The notes beneath the pieces are model-generated. The model did not search any database, was not told where the DNA came from, and was given only the letters and a program-made list of their open reading frames with translations. 64,000 nt of DNA from Pseudomonas sp. GL-B-19. GTDB lineage: Bacteria; Pseudomonadota; Gammaproteobacteria; Pseudomonadales; Pseudomonadaceae. Shown piece after piece: positions 8,393 to 17,940 of this stretch. Location: the NCBI RefSeq assembly GCF_019956415.1, contig NZ_JAHBDK010000075.1, positions 62,001 through 126,000 of the forward strand, read 5' to 3'. A program made the translations under genes and the position numbers. Every line of letters begins with the position of its first letter. Positions within the stretch are counted from its first letter, which is position 1.

Positions 8393-9802
8393 ATGAAACG
8401 CTACGAAAAATTCGCCGACGACATCGCTGAACTGATCCGCTCCGGCGTCCTCGGCCCCGGCCAGCGCGTGCCATCGGTGCGCTACGCCAGTCAGACCTAT
8501 GGTGTGAGCCCGTCCACGGTGTTCCAGGCCTACTACCTGCTCGAACGCCGTGGCCTGATCCGCGCCCGGCCGCGCTCCGGCTACTTCGTCAACGTCCACG
8601 CGCCGAGCCCGTTCTCGGAGCCGGTGATCAGCAGCCAGGTCAACGAGTCCACCGAAGTCGACGTCAGCGAGTTGGTGTTCTCGGTGCTCGACTCGATCAA
8701 GGACCCGAACACCGTCCCGTTCGGCTCGGCCTTCCCCAGCCCGACCCTGTTCCCGTTGCAGCGCCTGTCCCGCTCGTTGGCCAGCGCGGCCCGGGACATG
8801 GACCCGCGCATGGTCGTCACCGACATGTCGCCGGGCAACCCGCAACTGCGTCGGCAAATCGCCCTGCGCTACATGGTCGGCGGGCTGATGCTGCCGATGG
8901 AAGAACTGCTGATCACCAACGGCGCCCTGGAAGCCTTGAACCTGTGCCTGCAAGCGGTCACGGAACCCGGTGACCTGGTGGCCATTGAAGCGCCAGCGTT
9001 TTACGCCTGCCTGCAAATTCTGGAACGGCTGAAACTCAAGGCCGTCGAGATCCCGGTGCACCCGCGGGACGGCATTGACCTGGGGGTACTGGCCCAGACG
9101 CTGGAGCGTCATCCGATCAAAGTCTGCTGGTGCATGACCAGCTTCCAGAACCCGATGGGCGCGACCATGCCCGAGGCGAAAAAGCAGGAACTGGTGGCGT
9201 TACTGCGCCGCCATCAGGTGCCGCTGATCGAAGACGACGTCTACGCCGAGTTGTATTACGGGCAACAGGCGCCGAAACCGGCCAAGGCGTTTGATACAGA
9301 AGGGTTGGTGATGCACTGCGGTTCGTTCGCCAAGAGCCTGGCCCCCGGTTATCGCATCGGCTGGGTGGCCGCCGGGCGTTACGCACAGAAGATCGAACGC
9401 CTGAAACTCATGACCTCGCTCTGCGCCTCAATGCCGGCGCAAGCGGCCATTGCCGACTACCTGCAACACGGCGGTTACGACCGGCATTTGCGCAAATTGC
9501 GTTACGCCCTCGAAGAACAGCAAAGCGCAATGCTCGCCGCCATCGCCCGCTACTTCCCGGCACAGACGCGCGTCAGTCAACCGGCCGGCGGCTACTTTTT
9601 GTGGCTGGAACTGCCGCCGCAGATGGATTCGCTGAAGTTGTTCCAGATGGCCTTGGCGCAGGGCATCAGCATTGCGCCGGGGCCGATCTTTTCGCCGACG
9701 CAGCGGTTTCGCAACTGTATTCGGTTGAATTACGGCAGCCCGTGGACCGAGGATTCGGAGAAGGCGATGGAGACATTGGGGCGGATTGTGCGGTCGTTCT
9801 GA
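8393..9802 (+). CDS. mpaR: MocR-type (GntR-aminotransferase) regulator, MpaR-like
   Basis: Transcription regulator of 469 residues: an N-terminal winged helix (about 1-75, with QRVPSVRYASQTYGVSPSTV as the recognition region) joined to a fold-I aminotransferase-like domain (about 110-469). The PLP lysine is K314 in SFAKSLAPGYRIGW and the PLP-ring aspartate region is IEDDVYAELYY, so cofactor binding looks intact. Its place directly after this ccoG type matches PA4132 (MpaR) after PA4131. In P. aeruginosa MpaR drives expression of the orphan oxidase subunit CcoN4 during cyanogenesis. The shared element before ccoG and ccoN suggests the same job here. The symbol is by synteny and family, not proven. 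Confidence 0.85.
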   Translation: MKRYEKFADDIAELIRSGVLGPGQRVPSVRYASQTYGVSPSTVFQAYYLLERRGLIRARPRSGYFVNVHAPSPFSEPVISSQVNESTEVDVSELVFSVLDSIKDPNTVPFGSAFPSPTLFPLQRLSRSLASAARDMDPRMVVTDMSPGNPQLRRQIALRYMVGGLMLPMEELLITNGALEALNLCLQAVTEPGDLVAIEAPAFYACLQILERLKLKAVEIPVHPRDGIDLGVLAQTLERHPIKVCWCMTSFQNPMGATMPEAKKQELVALLRRHQVPLIEDDVYAELYYGQQAPKPAKAFDTEGLVMHCGSFAKSLAPGYRIGWVAAGRYAQKIERLKLMTSLCASMPAQAAIADYLQHGGYDRHLRKLRYALEEQQSAMLAAIARYFPAQTRVSQPAGGYFLWLELPPQMDSLKLFQMALAQGISIAPGPIFSPTQRFRNCIRLNYGSPWTEDSEKAMETLGRIVRSF

Positions 9803-9824
9803 GGGTGTGATGTCGTCTGGTCTA

Positions 9825-9897
9825 TTCGCGAGCAGGCTCGCTCCCACAGGTTTTGTGACCACTGAAGATTCACTGTGGGAGCGAGCCTGCTCGCGAA
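9825..9897. repeat. REP pair (REPIN-like)
   Basis: TTCGCGAGCAGGCTCGCTCC and its inverted copy, about 30 nt apart, lie between the convergent MpaR-like and SDR genes. Confidence 0.93.
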
Positions 9898-9929
9898 GAG
9901 GCCTCAGCCGGCAATACGAATTCTGAAAT

Positions 9930-10676
9930 TTACCGCCCACCACCCAGATCGACAAAAGTCCCGGTCGCATAAGAAGCCTTGTCCGACAGCAACCACACGA
10001 TCGCCTCCGCCACTTCATCCGGTCGCCCACCCCGCGCCATCGGTATCGCCGATTCAAGCTTGCTGACCCGATCCGGATCCCCGCTCAGCGCATGGAAGTC
10101 GGTGAAAATAAACCCCGGCCGCACGGCGTTGACACGAATACCCTCGCCCGCCACTTCCTTGGACAAACCAATGGTGAAGCTGTCCAGCGCACCTTTTGAC
10201 GCGGCGTAATCCACATATTCGTTGGGCGAGCCCAAACGCGAGGCCACCGACGACACGTTGACGATGCTGCCACCCTGCCCGCCATGTTTGGGCGACATGC
10301 GCAGGATCGCGTGCTTGGCACAGAGGATCGGCGCCAGGACGTTGGTCTTGAGGATTTTGAGAATACGGAATTCGGACATTTCGTCGACCCGGGACTTGTG
10401 CCCGACGGTGCCGGCGTTGTTCACCAGCGCCGTGACCCGACCCAGTTCGGTGTCCACGCGGTGGAACAGAGCGATCACTTCATCTTCGATGCTGACATCG
10501 GCGCGCACCGCGATGGCTTGAGCGCCCAGTGCACGAACTTGCTCCAGCACGCGTTCCGCGGCGGATTCGTCAGACTGGTAGTTGATACAGATCCGATAGC
10601 CCTGTTCAGCGGCCAACAGGGCGGTGGCGGCACCAATACCGCGGCCGCCACCGGTGATGACGATGACTTTGTCCAT
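9930..10676 (-). CDS. SDR family NAD(P)-dependent oxidoreductase
   Basis: Classical short-chain dehydrogenase of 248 residues. The cofactor motif is ITGGGRGIGAA near the N-terminus, followed by NNAGTVG, the catalytic Ser in NVSSVAS and the YVDYAASK active-site Tyr and Lys. The substrate cannot be read from the sequence. The start at 10674-10676 (MDKVIVITGG) places the Rossmann motif as usual; an open frame to 10781 lacks family similarity in its extra part. The gene stands alone between a REP pair and a long hairpin element. Confidence 0.9.
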   Translation of the reverse strand: MDKVIVITGGGRGIGAATALLAAEQGYRICINYQSDESAAERVLEQVRALGAQAIAVRADVSIEDEVIALFHRVDTELGRVTALVNNAGTVGHKSRVDEMSEFRILKILKTNVLAPILCAKHAILRMSPKHGGQGGSIVNVSSVASRLGSPNEYVDYAASKGALDSFTIGLSKEVAGEGIRVNAVRPGFIFTDFHALSGDPDRVSKLESAIPMARGGRPDEVAEAIVWLLSDKASYATGTFVDLGGGR

Positions 10677-10791
10677 GCGAGCGTTCCCCCCATTCCAAGC
10701 GTAAGCAGTCTGGGTCAAGAATAACTGCCATTGCCGGCTTTTGCATGGGCTCACATCAACAGATACGACCAACACCTCCAAACGGCCACCC

Positions 10792-10938
10792 GTAGCAGCT
10801 GTCGAGCAGCGCGAGGCTGCGTTCGGCAGCGAAGCTGTCGTGAATTCAGGCAGCGCGGTGTTTCAGAAAGACTGCGTGCGCAGGTTTTACGACTGCTGCG
10901 CAGCCGGACGCAGCCTCGCGCTGCTCGTCAGCTGCTAC
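10792..10938. repeat. 147-bp long-hairpin repeat, copy 1
   Basis: Begins GTAGCAGCTGTCGAGCAGCG and ends with the inverted CAGCTGCTAC. The arms are about 50 bp each with a few mismatches. It is one of three related elements in the window (also 13193-13339 and 45548-45695). Copies 1 and 2 flank mucR and are both 147 bp long. It encodes nothing convincing. Confidence 0.9.
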
Positions 10939-10953
10939 GTCCAGCGGGGATTT

Positions 10954-13035
10954 TCAGGCTATTGCCAATTGTTCTGCGCGATGTATGTCCAGCATGAAGC
11001 GTTCGGCCGGCAGTGGGTGCCCCAACAGATAGCCCTGCAACGAATCACACCCCAGTTTGGTCAGAAAGTCCTGCTGCACACCGGTTTCGACGCCTTCGGC
11101 GACGATCCGCAAGCCCAGCGCCTGACCGAGTGCGACGATCGCCGAGACAATGGCGGCGTCGTCGCTGTCGTGTTCCAGGTCGCGGACGAAACCCCGGTCG
11201 ATCTTCAACTCATTGGCCGGCAGGCGCTTGAGGTACATCAAGCTCGAATAGCCAGTCCCGAAATCATCGATGGACAGGTCGACGCCCATGGCCGAGAGCT
11301 CCTGCAGCACCGTCATGCTCGCATCGGCGTCGCTCATGGCGGTGGTTTCGGTGATTTCCAGGGTCAGGCTATTGGCCGGCAGCCGATGGGTGCTCAGGGC
11401 CTTGGCCACGCTTTGAACCAGGCCGGCATGGCAGAACTGCAACGCCGACAGGTTCACTGCGATCCGCCAATCGGTGTAGCCCTGCACATACCATTCGCGC
11501 ATCTGCCGGCACGCTTCGTTGAGCACCCACTCGCCGATAGGAATGATCAGCCCGGTCTTTTCCGCGATGTCGATAAACGTGTCTGGCAGCATCATGCCCC
11601 GCGTCGGGTGCTCCCAACGCAGCAGCGCTTCGGCGCCCACCGGCTGGCCATTGTTCGCGTCAAATTTGGGCTGGTAATAGAGGCTGAACTGTTCCTGATC
11701 GAGCGCATTTCGCAGGTCTTGCAGCAATTGCAGCTGCTTGCGCGCGTTGCTGTTCATCGAGGCATCGAAGAAGCTGTAGCCGTTTTTCCCGGAACCCTTG
11801 GCGTGGTACATCGCCGCGTCAGCGTTCATCAGCAAGTCCTGGGCGGTCTGTCCATTGCCCGGATACAGCGCGATGCCGACGCTGGCAGAAATCTGCAGGT
11901 CATGTTCAGCCACCCGGAACGAGCGTGCGATCAACCCCACCTGACGCGCAGCCAGGCTCAACGCATCATCCGGCTCGGCGAGCCGCACCAGCAGGACAAA
12001 CTCATCGCCACCGATGCGCGCCAACGTGTCTTGACAGCGTAAATCCTCACGCAGGCGCACCGCGACTTCACGCAACAACTGATCGCCCATTTGGTGGCCA
12101 AATGCGTCATTGACCGGTTTGAAACCGTCCAGATCGATGAACATCAGCGCAAAACAGCCGCCCTGCTCCTGCACCTTGGACATTGCCTGTTCGATGCGAT
12201 CGGCCAGCAGTACGCGATTGGGCAATCCGGTCAGGGGGTCGTGCAAGGCCAGTTGCGTCAGTTCGCGGTTGGCCTCGGTGAGTGAACGCGCGAGGTCAGC
12301 GGTGCGCGCTTCCAGACGCGCATCCAGCACCGACGTCAGCAAGGCGATGCTCAGTACCGCCAGCGTGGTGATCAGCACCAGATTGTCCAGGCCTTTACCG
12401 CTCAAGCCGCTGACAGCCGCACCACAGAAACTGCCGTCCGGAAAACGCGCAGCCGCCATGCTGGTGTAGTGCATGCCGACGATAGCGATGCCCATGATCA
12501 CCGCCGCACCGCACCGAAACAGGGTGACATGCGGCGAGCGCTGTCGCAGGCGGAAGGCAATCCAGAGTGCCGCTCCCGAAGCGCCCACGGCGATCAGCAG
12601 CGAGGTGCCAACCAGCGTCGGGTCGTAATCGATGCCCGGCTGCATGCGCAGGGCGGCCATGCCGGTGTAGTGCATCGCACTGATCCCGGCGCCCATCACC
12701 AGCGCGCCAAACGCCAGTTGCCAGGCCGGTAACCGTGGCTGGCTGACCAGCCACAGGGCAAAGCCGCAAGATAGGATCGCAGTCAGCAGCGACAGCAACG
12801 TGATGGTGAGGTCGTAACCCAGATCAATCGGCAATTTGAACGCAAGCATGCCGATGAAGTGCATCGACCACACCCCAATGCCCATGGCAAAAGCACCGCC
12901 CGCCGTCCACAAATGCACCGTGCAGCCTTTGGCCGTGGCAATGCGCCCGGTGAGGTCAAGCGCGGTATAGGAAGCGAGAATCGCGACACAGAGTGAAATG
13001 ATAACCAGGGTGGGTGAATAGCTACCGATCAGCAT
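10954..13035 (-). CDS. mucR: MHYT-GGDEF-EAL c-di-GMP enzyme MucR
   Basis: Bifunctional inner-membrane c-di-GMP synthase/phosphodiesterase of 693 residues. The N-terminal MHYT sensor has seven predicted helices carrying SMHFIGML, AMHYTGMA and GMHYTSMA, a proposed site for metal-mediated sensing of oxygen, CO or NO. An intact GGDEF motif lies at residues 342-346 (RIGGDEFV) and an intact EAL motif at 469-471 (GAEALLRWEHP), with the loop DDFGTGYSSL, so both activities look possible. Length and order match P. aeruginosa MucR (PA1727, alginate and biofilm control); the other MHYT protein, NbdA, is longer. It is monocistronic, with long-hairpin repeats on both sides. Confidence 0.9.
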   Translation of the reverse strand: MLIGSYSPTLVIISLCVAILASYTALDLTGRIATAKGCTVHLWTAGGAFAMGIGVWSMHFIGMLAFKLPIDLGYDLTITLLSLLTAILSCGFALWLVSQPRLPAWQLAFGALVMGAGISAMHYTGMAALRMQPGIDYDPTLVGTSLLIAVGASGAALWIAFRLRQRSPHVTLFRCGAAVIMGIAIVGMHYTSMAAARFPDGSFCGAAVSGLSGKGLDNLVLITTLAVLSIALLTSVLDARLEARTADLARSLTEANRELTQLALHDPLTGLPNRVLLADRIEQAMSKVQEQGGCFALMFIDLDGFKPVNDAFGHQMGDQLLREVAVRLREDLRCQDTLARIGGDEFVLLVRLAEPDDALSLAARQVGLIARSFRVAEHDLQISASVGIALYPGNGQTAQDLLMNADAAMYHAKGSGKNGYSFFDASMNSNARKQLQLLQDLRNALDQEQFSLYYQPKFDANNGQPVGAEALLRWEHPTRGMMLPDTFIDIAEKTGLIIPIGEWVLNEACRQMREWYVQGYTDWRIAVNLSALQFCHAGLVQSVAKALSTHRLPANSLTLEITETTAMSDADASMTVLQELSAMGVDLSIDDFGTGYSSLMYLKRLPANELKIDRGFVRDLEHDSDDAAIVSAIVALGQALGLRIVAEGVETGVQQDFLTKLGCDSLQGYLLGHPLPAERFMLDIHRAEQLAIA

Positions 13036-13192
13036 GAGACTTCTCGTGAGCGCCCGCCGTAGAGCGTTCTTACTCGGGGGGCAAATGCGGGCGATTGTAC
13101 TGATTGCGCAAAAGAACGCACTGACAAAATAAGCAAATGGCCATCAAGCCGATGAAACGCTTGTTTGATCCCCTGCGATCCGTACATTCCCC

Positions 13193-13339
13193 GTAGCAGC
13201 TGTCGAGCAGCGCGAGGCTGCGTCTGGCAGCGAAACTGTCGTGAAATCAGGTGACGTGGTCTTTCAGGAAGACCGCGTTTTCAGGTTTTACGACAGCTTC
13301 GCTGCCGAACGCAGCCTCGCGCTGCTCGTCAGCTGCTAC
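13193..13339. repeat. 147-bp long-hairpin repeat, copy 2
   Basis: Shares the start GTAGCAGCTGTCGAGCAGCG and the inverted end CAGCTGCTAC with copy 1. It occupies nearly half of the gap 13036-13354 between the mucR start and the opmB end; the remainder of that gap shows nothing beyond a likely mucR promoter region. Confidence 0.9.
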
Positions 13340-13354
13340 AGGGGCCGGTGCTGG

Positions 13355-14836
13355 TTATTGGTTTTCGCTGACCTGCAACGCACCGTCCCATCCGCCGCCC
13401 AACGCGGCAATCAGCTGAACGCTGGCAATCAACCGGCTCTGCTGAAGATCCAGCACGCTGCGCTCGTTACTCAATGCCGTGGCTTGAACCACCACCACGT
13501 CCAGATACGCAATCAAACCGGCCTTGTACTGGTTTTGAGTCAGGCGCAACGAGATACGTGCCGCCTCCAGTGCTTCTTGGCGCACGCCGGCTTCATCTTC
13601 CAGCACCTTGAGCTGCACCAGGAAGTTTTCCACTTCGCGGAAACCGTCGAGCACGGTCTGGCGGTACTTGGCCACCGTCTCGTCGTAAGCCGCTTCGCTA
13701 CGATCGACTTCTGCCGAACGCTGGCCGCCATCAAACAAGGTCATGGCCATTTGTGGCCCGACCGACCAGAAGCGGTTGGGCACGCTGATCCAGTTGGAAT
13801 AGGTGCTGCTGCTATATCCGCCGTTCATGCTCAAGGTGAAATCCGGGTAGTAGGCGGCCTTGGCCACACCAATGTTGGCGTTGGCCGCGATCACCGAACG
13901 CTCGGCGGAAGCGATGTCAGGGCGACGTTCCAACAACTGCGAAGGCAATCCCACCGGCACCTCGGGCAACGTCGGGATGGTGTTGGTTTCCGCCAGGCTG
14001 AACTCGGCCGGGGGCAGCCCGATCAACACGGCGATGGCGTTCTCGAACTGTGCGCGCTGCCAGATCAGGTCAACCATGTCGGCTTGCGTGCTTTTGAGTT
14101 GGGTCTGCGCCTGCGCCACCGCGTCCCGCCCGGAAACACCGGCGCGGTATTGGTTTTCGGTCATGGTCAGCGAGCGCTGATAAGCCTCGACCGTCGCTTC
14201 CAGCAAGCGTTTCTGTCCGTCGATCACCCGCAACTGCAGGTAGTTCTGCACCAGTTCGGACTGCTGACTCAGGCGCATCGCGGCCAGGTCGGCAAAGCTT
14301 GCCTGGGCGTTGGCGGTGTCGGCTTCAAGGCCCCGGCGCAGTTTGCCCCACACGTCCGCTTCCCAGCTGACCCCGGCCTGGGCGGTGTAGGTGTCACGAA
14401 TTCCGCTGGAGGAGCTGGTCAGGCTCGAGTTGCTGCTGCCGGTGCCCTGGCTGGAGCGGTTTTTGCCAACGGTCAGATCCACCGTCGGAAAAAACGCACC
14501 CCGCGCACTGCGCACCAGTGCTTGGGCCTGACGGTATTGCGCCTCGGACTGGGCCACGGTCTGGTTGGACCGGTTGAGTTGTTCGATCAGGCCATTGAGC
14601 TGCCGATCGCCATACAGCTCCCACCAGGCACCGCGCGCCAGGGAGTCGCTCGGGCTGGCCTGACGCCAGCCTGCCGCTTCCTTGTATTGCCCCGGCGCGG
14701 CAGCTTGCGGGCGCTGATAGTCCGGGCCGACAGCGCAAGCGCTGAGCATCGCCACGCACAGCGCCAGGCTCAGCAGGCGCGAGCCTCGGGCGGCGGCCAG
14801 CGGGAAGGCCAGATGGATAAGCGAACGGTCAGTCAT
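13355..14836 (-). CDS. opmB: RND efflux outer-membrane lipoprotein OpmB
   Basis: Outer-membrane channel of the TolC/NodT family, 493 residues, closing the muxABC-opmB operon. A signal peptide ends in a lipobox (MLSACAVGPDYQRP), so the Cys is probably acylated. Two OEP repeats follow, with typical long helices (SQSEAQYRQAQALVRSARGA and the LRLTQNQYKAGLIAYLDVV region). The start at 14834-14836 overlaps the muxC stop by 4 bp, showing translational coupling; an open frame to 14878 would only add non-family residues. In P. aeruginosa the system exports aztreonam, macrolides, novobiocin and tetracycline. Confidence 0.93.
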   Translation of the reverse strand: MTDRSLIHLAFPLAAARGSRLLSLALCVAMLSACAVGPDYQRPQAAAPGQYKEAAGWRQASPSDSLARGAWWELYGDRQLNGLIEQLNRSNQTVAQSEAQYRQAQALVRSARGAFFPTVDLTVGKNRSSQGTGSSNSSLTSSSSGIRDTYTAQAGVSWEADVWGKLRRGLEADTANAQASFADLAAMRLSQQSELVQNYLQLRVIDGQKRLLEATVEAYQRSLTMTENQYRAGVSGRDAVAQAQTQLKSTQADMVDLIWQRAQFENAIAVLIGLPPAEFSLAETNTIPTLPEVPVGLPSQLLERRPDIASAERSVIAANANIGVAKAAYYPDFTLSMNGGYSSSTYSNWISVPNRFWSVGPQMAMTLFDGGQRSAEVDRSEAAYDETVAKYRQTVLDGFREVENFLVQLKVLEDEAGVRQEALEAARISLRLTQNQYKAGLIAYLDVVVVQATALSNERSVLDLQQSRLIASVQLIAALGGGWDGALQVSENQ

Positions 14837-17800
14837 AGCGGAGTTTCCAAAGCAGCATCGGAACGCACACCACGCCATTTATTGAAGCGATGGCGCAGTT
14901 TGTCGAGATAAAGGTAAACCACCGGCGTGGTGTAAAGGGTCAACACCTGGCTGAAGATCAGCCCGCCGATGATGGTCAGGCCCAGTGGCTGTCGCATTTC
15001 CGCACCTTCGGCACGGCTCAGCAGCAACGGCAAGGCTCCGAGGATCGCCGCCAGGGTGGTCATCAGAATGGGGCGCAAACGTTGCAAACAGGCACTGCGA
15101 ATCGACTCCAACGGCGCCAGGCCTTGATGGCGTTCGAGTTGCAGCGCGAGGTCGATCATCAGAATGGCGTTTTTCTTCACCACGCCGATCAGCAAGAACA
15201 GCCCGAGCAACGAGATCAGGCTGAACTCGCCGCCCAGCACATAGATCGACAGCAACGCACCGACCCCGGCCGATGGCAAAGTCGACAGAATGGTCAACGG
15301 ATGGATGTAGCTTTCATACAGCACACCCAACACCAGATAAACCGCCAGCAGCGCGCCGAGAATCATCCATGGCTGGCTTTTTTGCATCGCGGCGAACGCA
15401 TCGGCGGTGCCGGCCATTTTCGCGATCACCTCTTCGGGCAAACCGAGTTTGGCTATCGCCCGTTCGATGGCCGCTGTGCCCTGCTCCACCGTCACCCCTT
15501 CGGCCATGTCAAACGACAGGCTTTCGGAGGCAAACTGGCCTTCGTGGCTGACCCGATCGTTTTCCAGGCTGGCTTCGTAGTGCGCGATGGTCGACAACGG
15601 AATCCGCGCACCGTCGGCAGTGATCACTTGCACTTGCTTGAGCGTAACCGGGTCCTGGGCGTATTTCGGGTCGACTTCCATCACCACCTGATATTGGTTG
15701 AGGCTGTCGTAAATCGTCGAAATCTGCCGCTGGCTGTAGGCGTTGTTCAGCACCGAGGTGACCATGTCCATGTCCACACCCAGGCGTTTGGCCTGATCGC
15801 GATCGACAATCAGCGTCACCTGCTGGGCACCCCGACCTTCCCGGGCGTCAACCGCCGTCAACTCCGGCAACGCCTTGAGCGCGGCGACCACCTTCGGGTA
15901 CCACTCACGCAACGCACCCAGGTCACCGCTTTGCAGGATGTAGGAATACTGCGACGAAGTCTGTTCGCGGCCGCCGCCAAATTGCAGGTCCTGGTCCGCC
16001 ATCAGCATCAGTTGTGCGCCAGGAACCTTGGGCATTTCCTTGCGCAGGCGTTCGATGACTTTCTGCGCGGAAATGTTGCGTTGCTTGATCGGCTTCAGGC
16101 GCACCAGCATGAAGGCATTGTTGGTGCCGTTGGTGCCGCCAATGAACCCCGCGACGCTTTCCACTGCGTCGTCCTTGAGCACGGCACGGCGAAAGGTTTC
16201 CATTTTCGGCTGCATCACGTTGAACGACAGACCGTCGTCCCCGCGCACGAAACCAATCAGCTGACCGGTATCTTGCTGCGGTAAAAATGTTTTAGGAACA
16301 ACCACATACAACGCAATGTTAACGCCAATCGTCACGAACAGGCTGAGCAAGGTCAGTCGACGGTGGCGCAATACCCAGTCGAGGCTGGTCGCGTACTTGC
16401 CGACCATCCAGTCGTTGGCGCACTGGCTCCAGCGCTGCAAGCGGTTTTCCTGACCCGGCGTATGCGGCTTCAGCCAACGGGCGCAGAGCATCGGCGTCAG
16501 GGTCAGCGAGACCACCAGCGACACCACAATGGACGCGGCCAGGGTGATGGAAAACTCGCGGAACAGGCTTTCAATAATCCCGCCCATGAACAGGATCGAC
16601 AGGAAAACCGCCACCAGCGAGACGTTCATCGAGAGCAAGGTAAAGCCGACTTCCTGAGCGCCGAGGTACGCGGCTTTCATCGGCGGCACGCCTTCGTCGA
16701 TGTGCCGGGAGATGTTCTCCAGCACCACGATGGCGTCGTCGACCACCAGCCCGGTGGCCAGGATCAGCGCCATCAGCGACAGGTTGTTCAGCGAGAAACC
16801 GTAGAGGTACATCACCGCAAAGGTGCCCACCAGCGACACCGGTACCGCCAGCGTTGGAATCAGCGACGCGCGGAAGTTACCGAGGAACAGGAACACCACC
16901 AGAATCACCAGCGTCACGGCGATCAGCAGGGTCATTTCCGCTTCGTGCAAGGTCGCCTTGATCACCGGCGAACGGTCCATTGCCAGGTTCAGCTTGACGC
17001 TGGCCGGCAGCACCGCCTGCAACGCCGGCAGCTGCGCCTTGATCTCATTGACCGTCTCGATGATGTTGGCGCCCGCCGCCCGGTTGATCACCAGCAACAC
17101 CGCCGCGTCGTCGTTGAAGAAGCCGCTGTTGTAACGGTCCTCGACGCCGTCGCTGACCTTGGCCACATCCTTGAGGCGCAGGGCTGCGCCGCCGTTGTAG
17201 TGGATGATCAGCGACTCGTAATCCTTGGCCTTTTCCAGTTGATCGTTGGCCTGGACCTGCCACAACCGCTCGCCGTCTTCGACCGAGCCCTTGGGCCGGC
17301 GCACGTTGGCATTGGCGATGGTGTTGCGCACATCGTCCAGGGCCACGCCGTACTGATTAAGTGCTTGCGGCTCAAGCTCGATACGCACCGCCGGCAACGA
17401 ACTGCCGCCGATCTGCACTTCGCCCACGCCCTGCACTTGCGACAGGCTCTGAGACAGGATCGTCGAGGCCAGATCGTAGAGCTGGCCCTTTTCCAGCACG
17501 TCCGAGGTCAGCGATAACACCATGATCGGCGCCTGGGACGGGTTGACCTTTTTGTAGGTCGGCATGCTGCGCATCCCGCTCGGCAGCAGGTTGCGCGAGG
17601 CGTTGATAGCGGCTTGCACTTCCCGGGCGGCGCCGTTGATATCGCGATCGAGGTCAAATTGCAGGATCACCCGGGTCGAACCCTGGCTGGAGCGGCTGCT
17701 CATGGTGTTGACCCCGGCGATGGTGCCGAAGGATCGTTCCAGCGGTGTGGCCACGGTCGAGGCCATGACTTCCGGGCTCGCGCCGGGCAGGCTGGCCTGG

Positions 17801-17940
17801 ACCACGATCACCGGGAAATCCATCTGCGGCAATGGCGACACCGGCAACAGGCCGAAGCTCACGCCGCCCAGCAGCATGATCGCCAGGCTCAGTAACATCG
17901 TCGCGACCGGGCGCTTGATGAAAGGTCCGGACAGGTTCAT
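14833..17940 (-). CDS. muxC: RND efflux inner-membrane pump subunit MuxC
   Basis: Proton-driven RND transporter of 1035 residues, with twelve membrane helices and two large periplasmic loops. Helix 4 carries the proton-relay pair in ATGLVVDDAIVVLENI and the family motif GPFIKRPVATMLL opens the protein. MuxB and MuxC form a heteromultimeric pump, like MdtB and MdtC of E. coli. The start overlaps the muxB stop by 4 bp and the stop overlaps opmB by 4 bp. The assignment as C rather than B rests on gene order and on the MdtC-like sequence. Confidence 0.94.
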   Translation of the reverse strand: MNLSGPFIKRPVATMLLSLAIMLLGGVSFGLLPVSPLPQMDFPVIVVQASLPGASPEVMASTVATPLERSFGTIAGVNTMSSRSSQGSTRVILQFDLDRDINGAAREVQAAINASRNLLPSGMRSMPTYKKVNPSQAPIMVLSLTSDVLEKGQLYDLASTILSQSLSQVQGVGEVQIGGSSLPAVRIELEPQALNQYGVALDDVRNTIANANVRRPKGSVEDGERLWQVQANDQLEKAKDYESLIIHYNGGAALRLKDVAKVSDGVEDRYNSGFFNDDAAVLLVINRAAGANIIETVNEIKAQLPALQAVLPASVKLNLAMDRSPVIKATLHEAEMTLLIAVTLVILVVFLFLGNFRASLIPTLAVPVSLVGTFAVMYLYGFSLNNLSLMALILATGLVVDDAIVVLENISRHIDEGVPPMKAAYLGAQEVGFTLLSMNVSLVAVFLSILFMGGIIESLFREFSITLAASIVVSLVVSLTLTPMLCARWLKPHTPGQENRLQRWSQCANDWMVGKYATSLDWVLRHRRLTLLSLFVTIGVNIALYVVVPKTFLPQQDTGQLIGFVRGDDGLSFNVMQPKMETFRRAVLKDDAVESVAGFIGGTNGTNNAFMLVRLKPIKQRNISAQKVIERLRKEMPKVPGAQLMLMADQDLQFGGGREQTSSQYSYILQSGDLGALREWYPKVVAALKALPELTAVDAREGRGAQQVTLIVDRDQAKRLGVDMDMVTSVLNNAYSQRQISTIYDSLNQYQVVMEVDPKYAQDPVTLKQVQVITADGARIPLSTIAHYEASLENDRVSHEGQFASESLSFDMAEGVTVEQGTAAIERAIAKLGLPEEVIAKMAGTADAFAAMQKSQPWMILGALLAVYLVLGVLYESYIHPLTILSTLPSAGVGALLSIYVLGGEFSLISLLGLFLLIGVVKKNAILMIDLALQLERHQGLAPLESIRSACLQRLRPILMTTLAAILGALPLLLSRAEGAEMRQPLGLTIIGGLIFSQVLTLYTTPVVYLYLDKLRHRFNKWRGVRSDAALETPL

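Noticed and set aside
14890..17517. Plus-strand open frames of 464 and 384 codons
   Set aside because: Antisense to muxC; no ribosome sites or recognisable domains.
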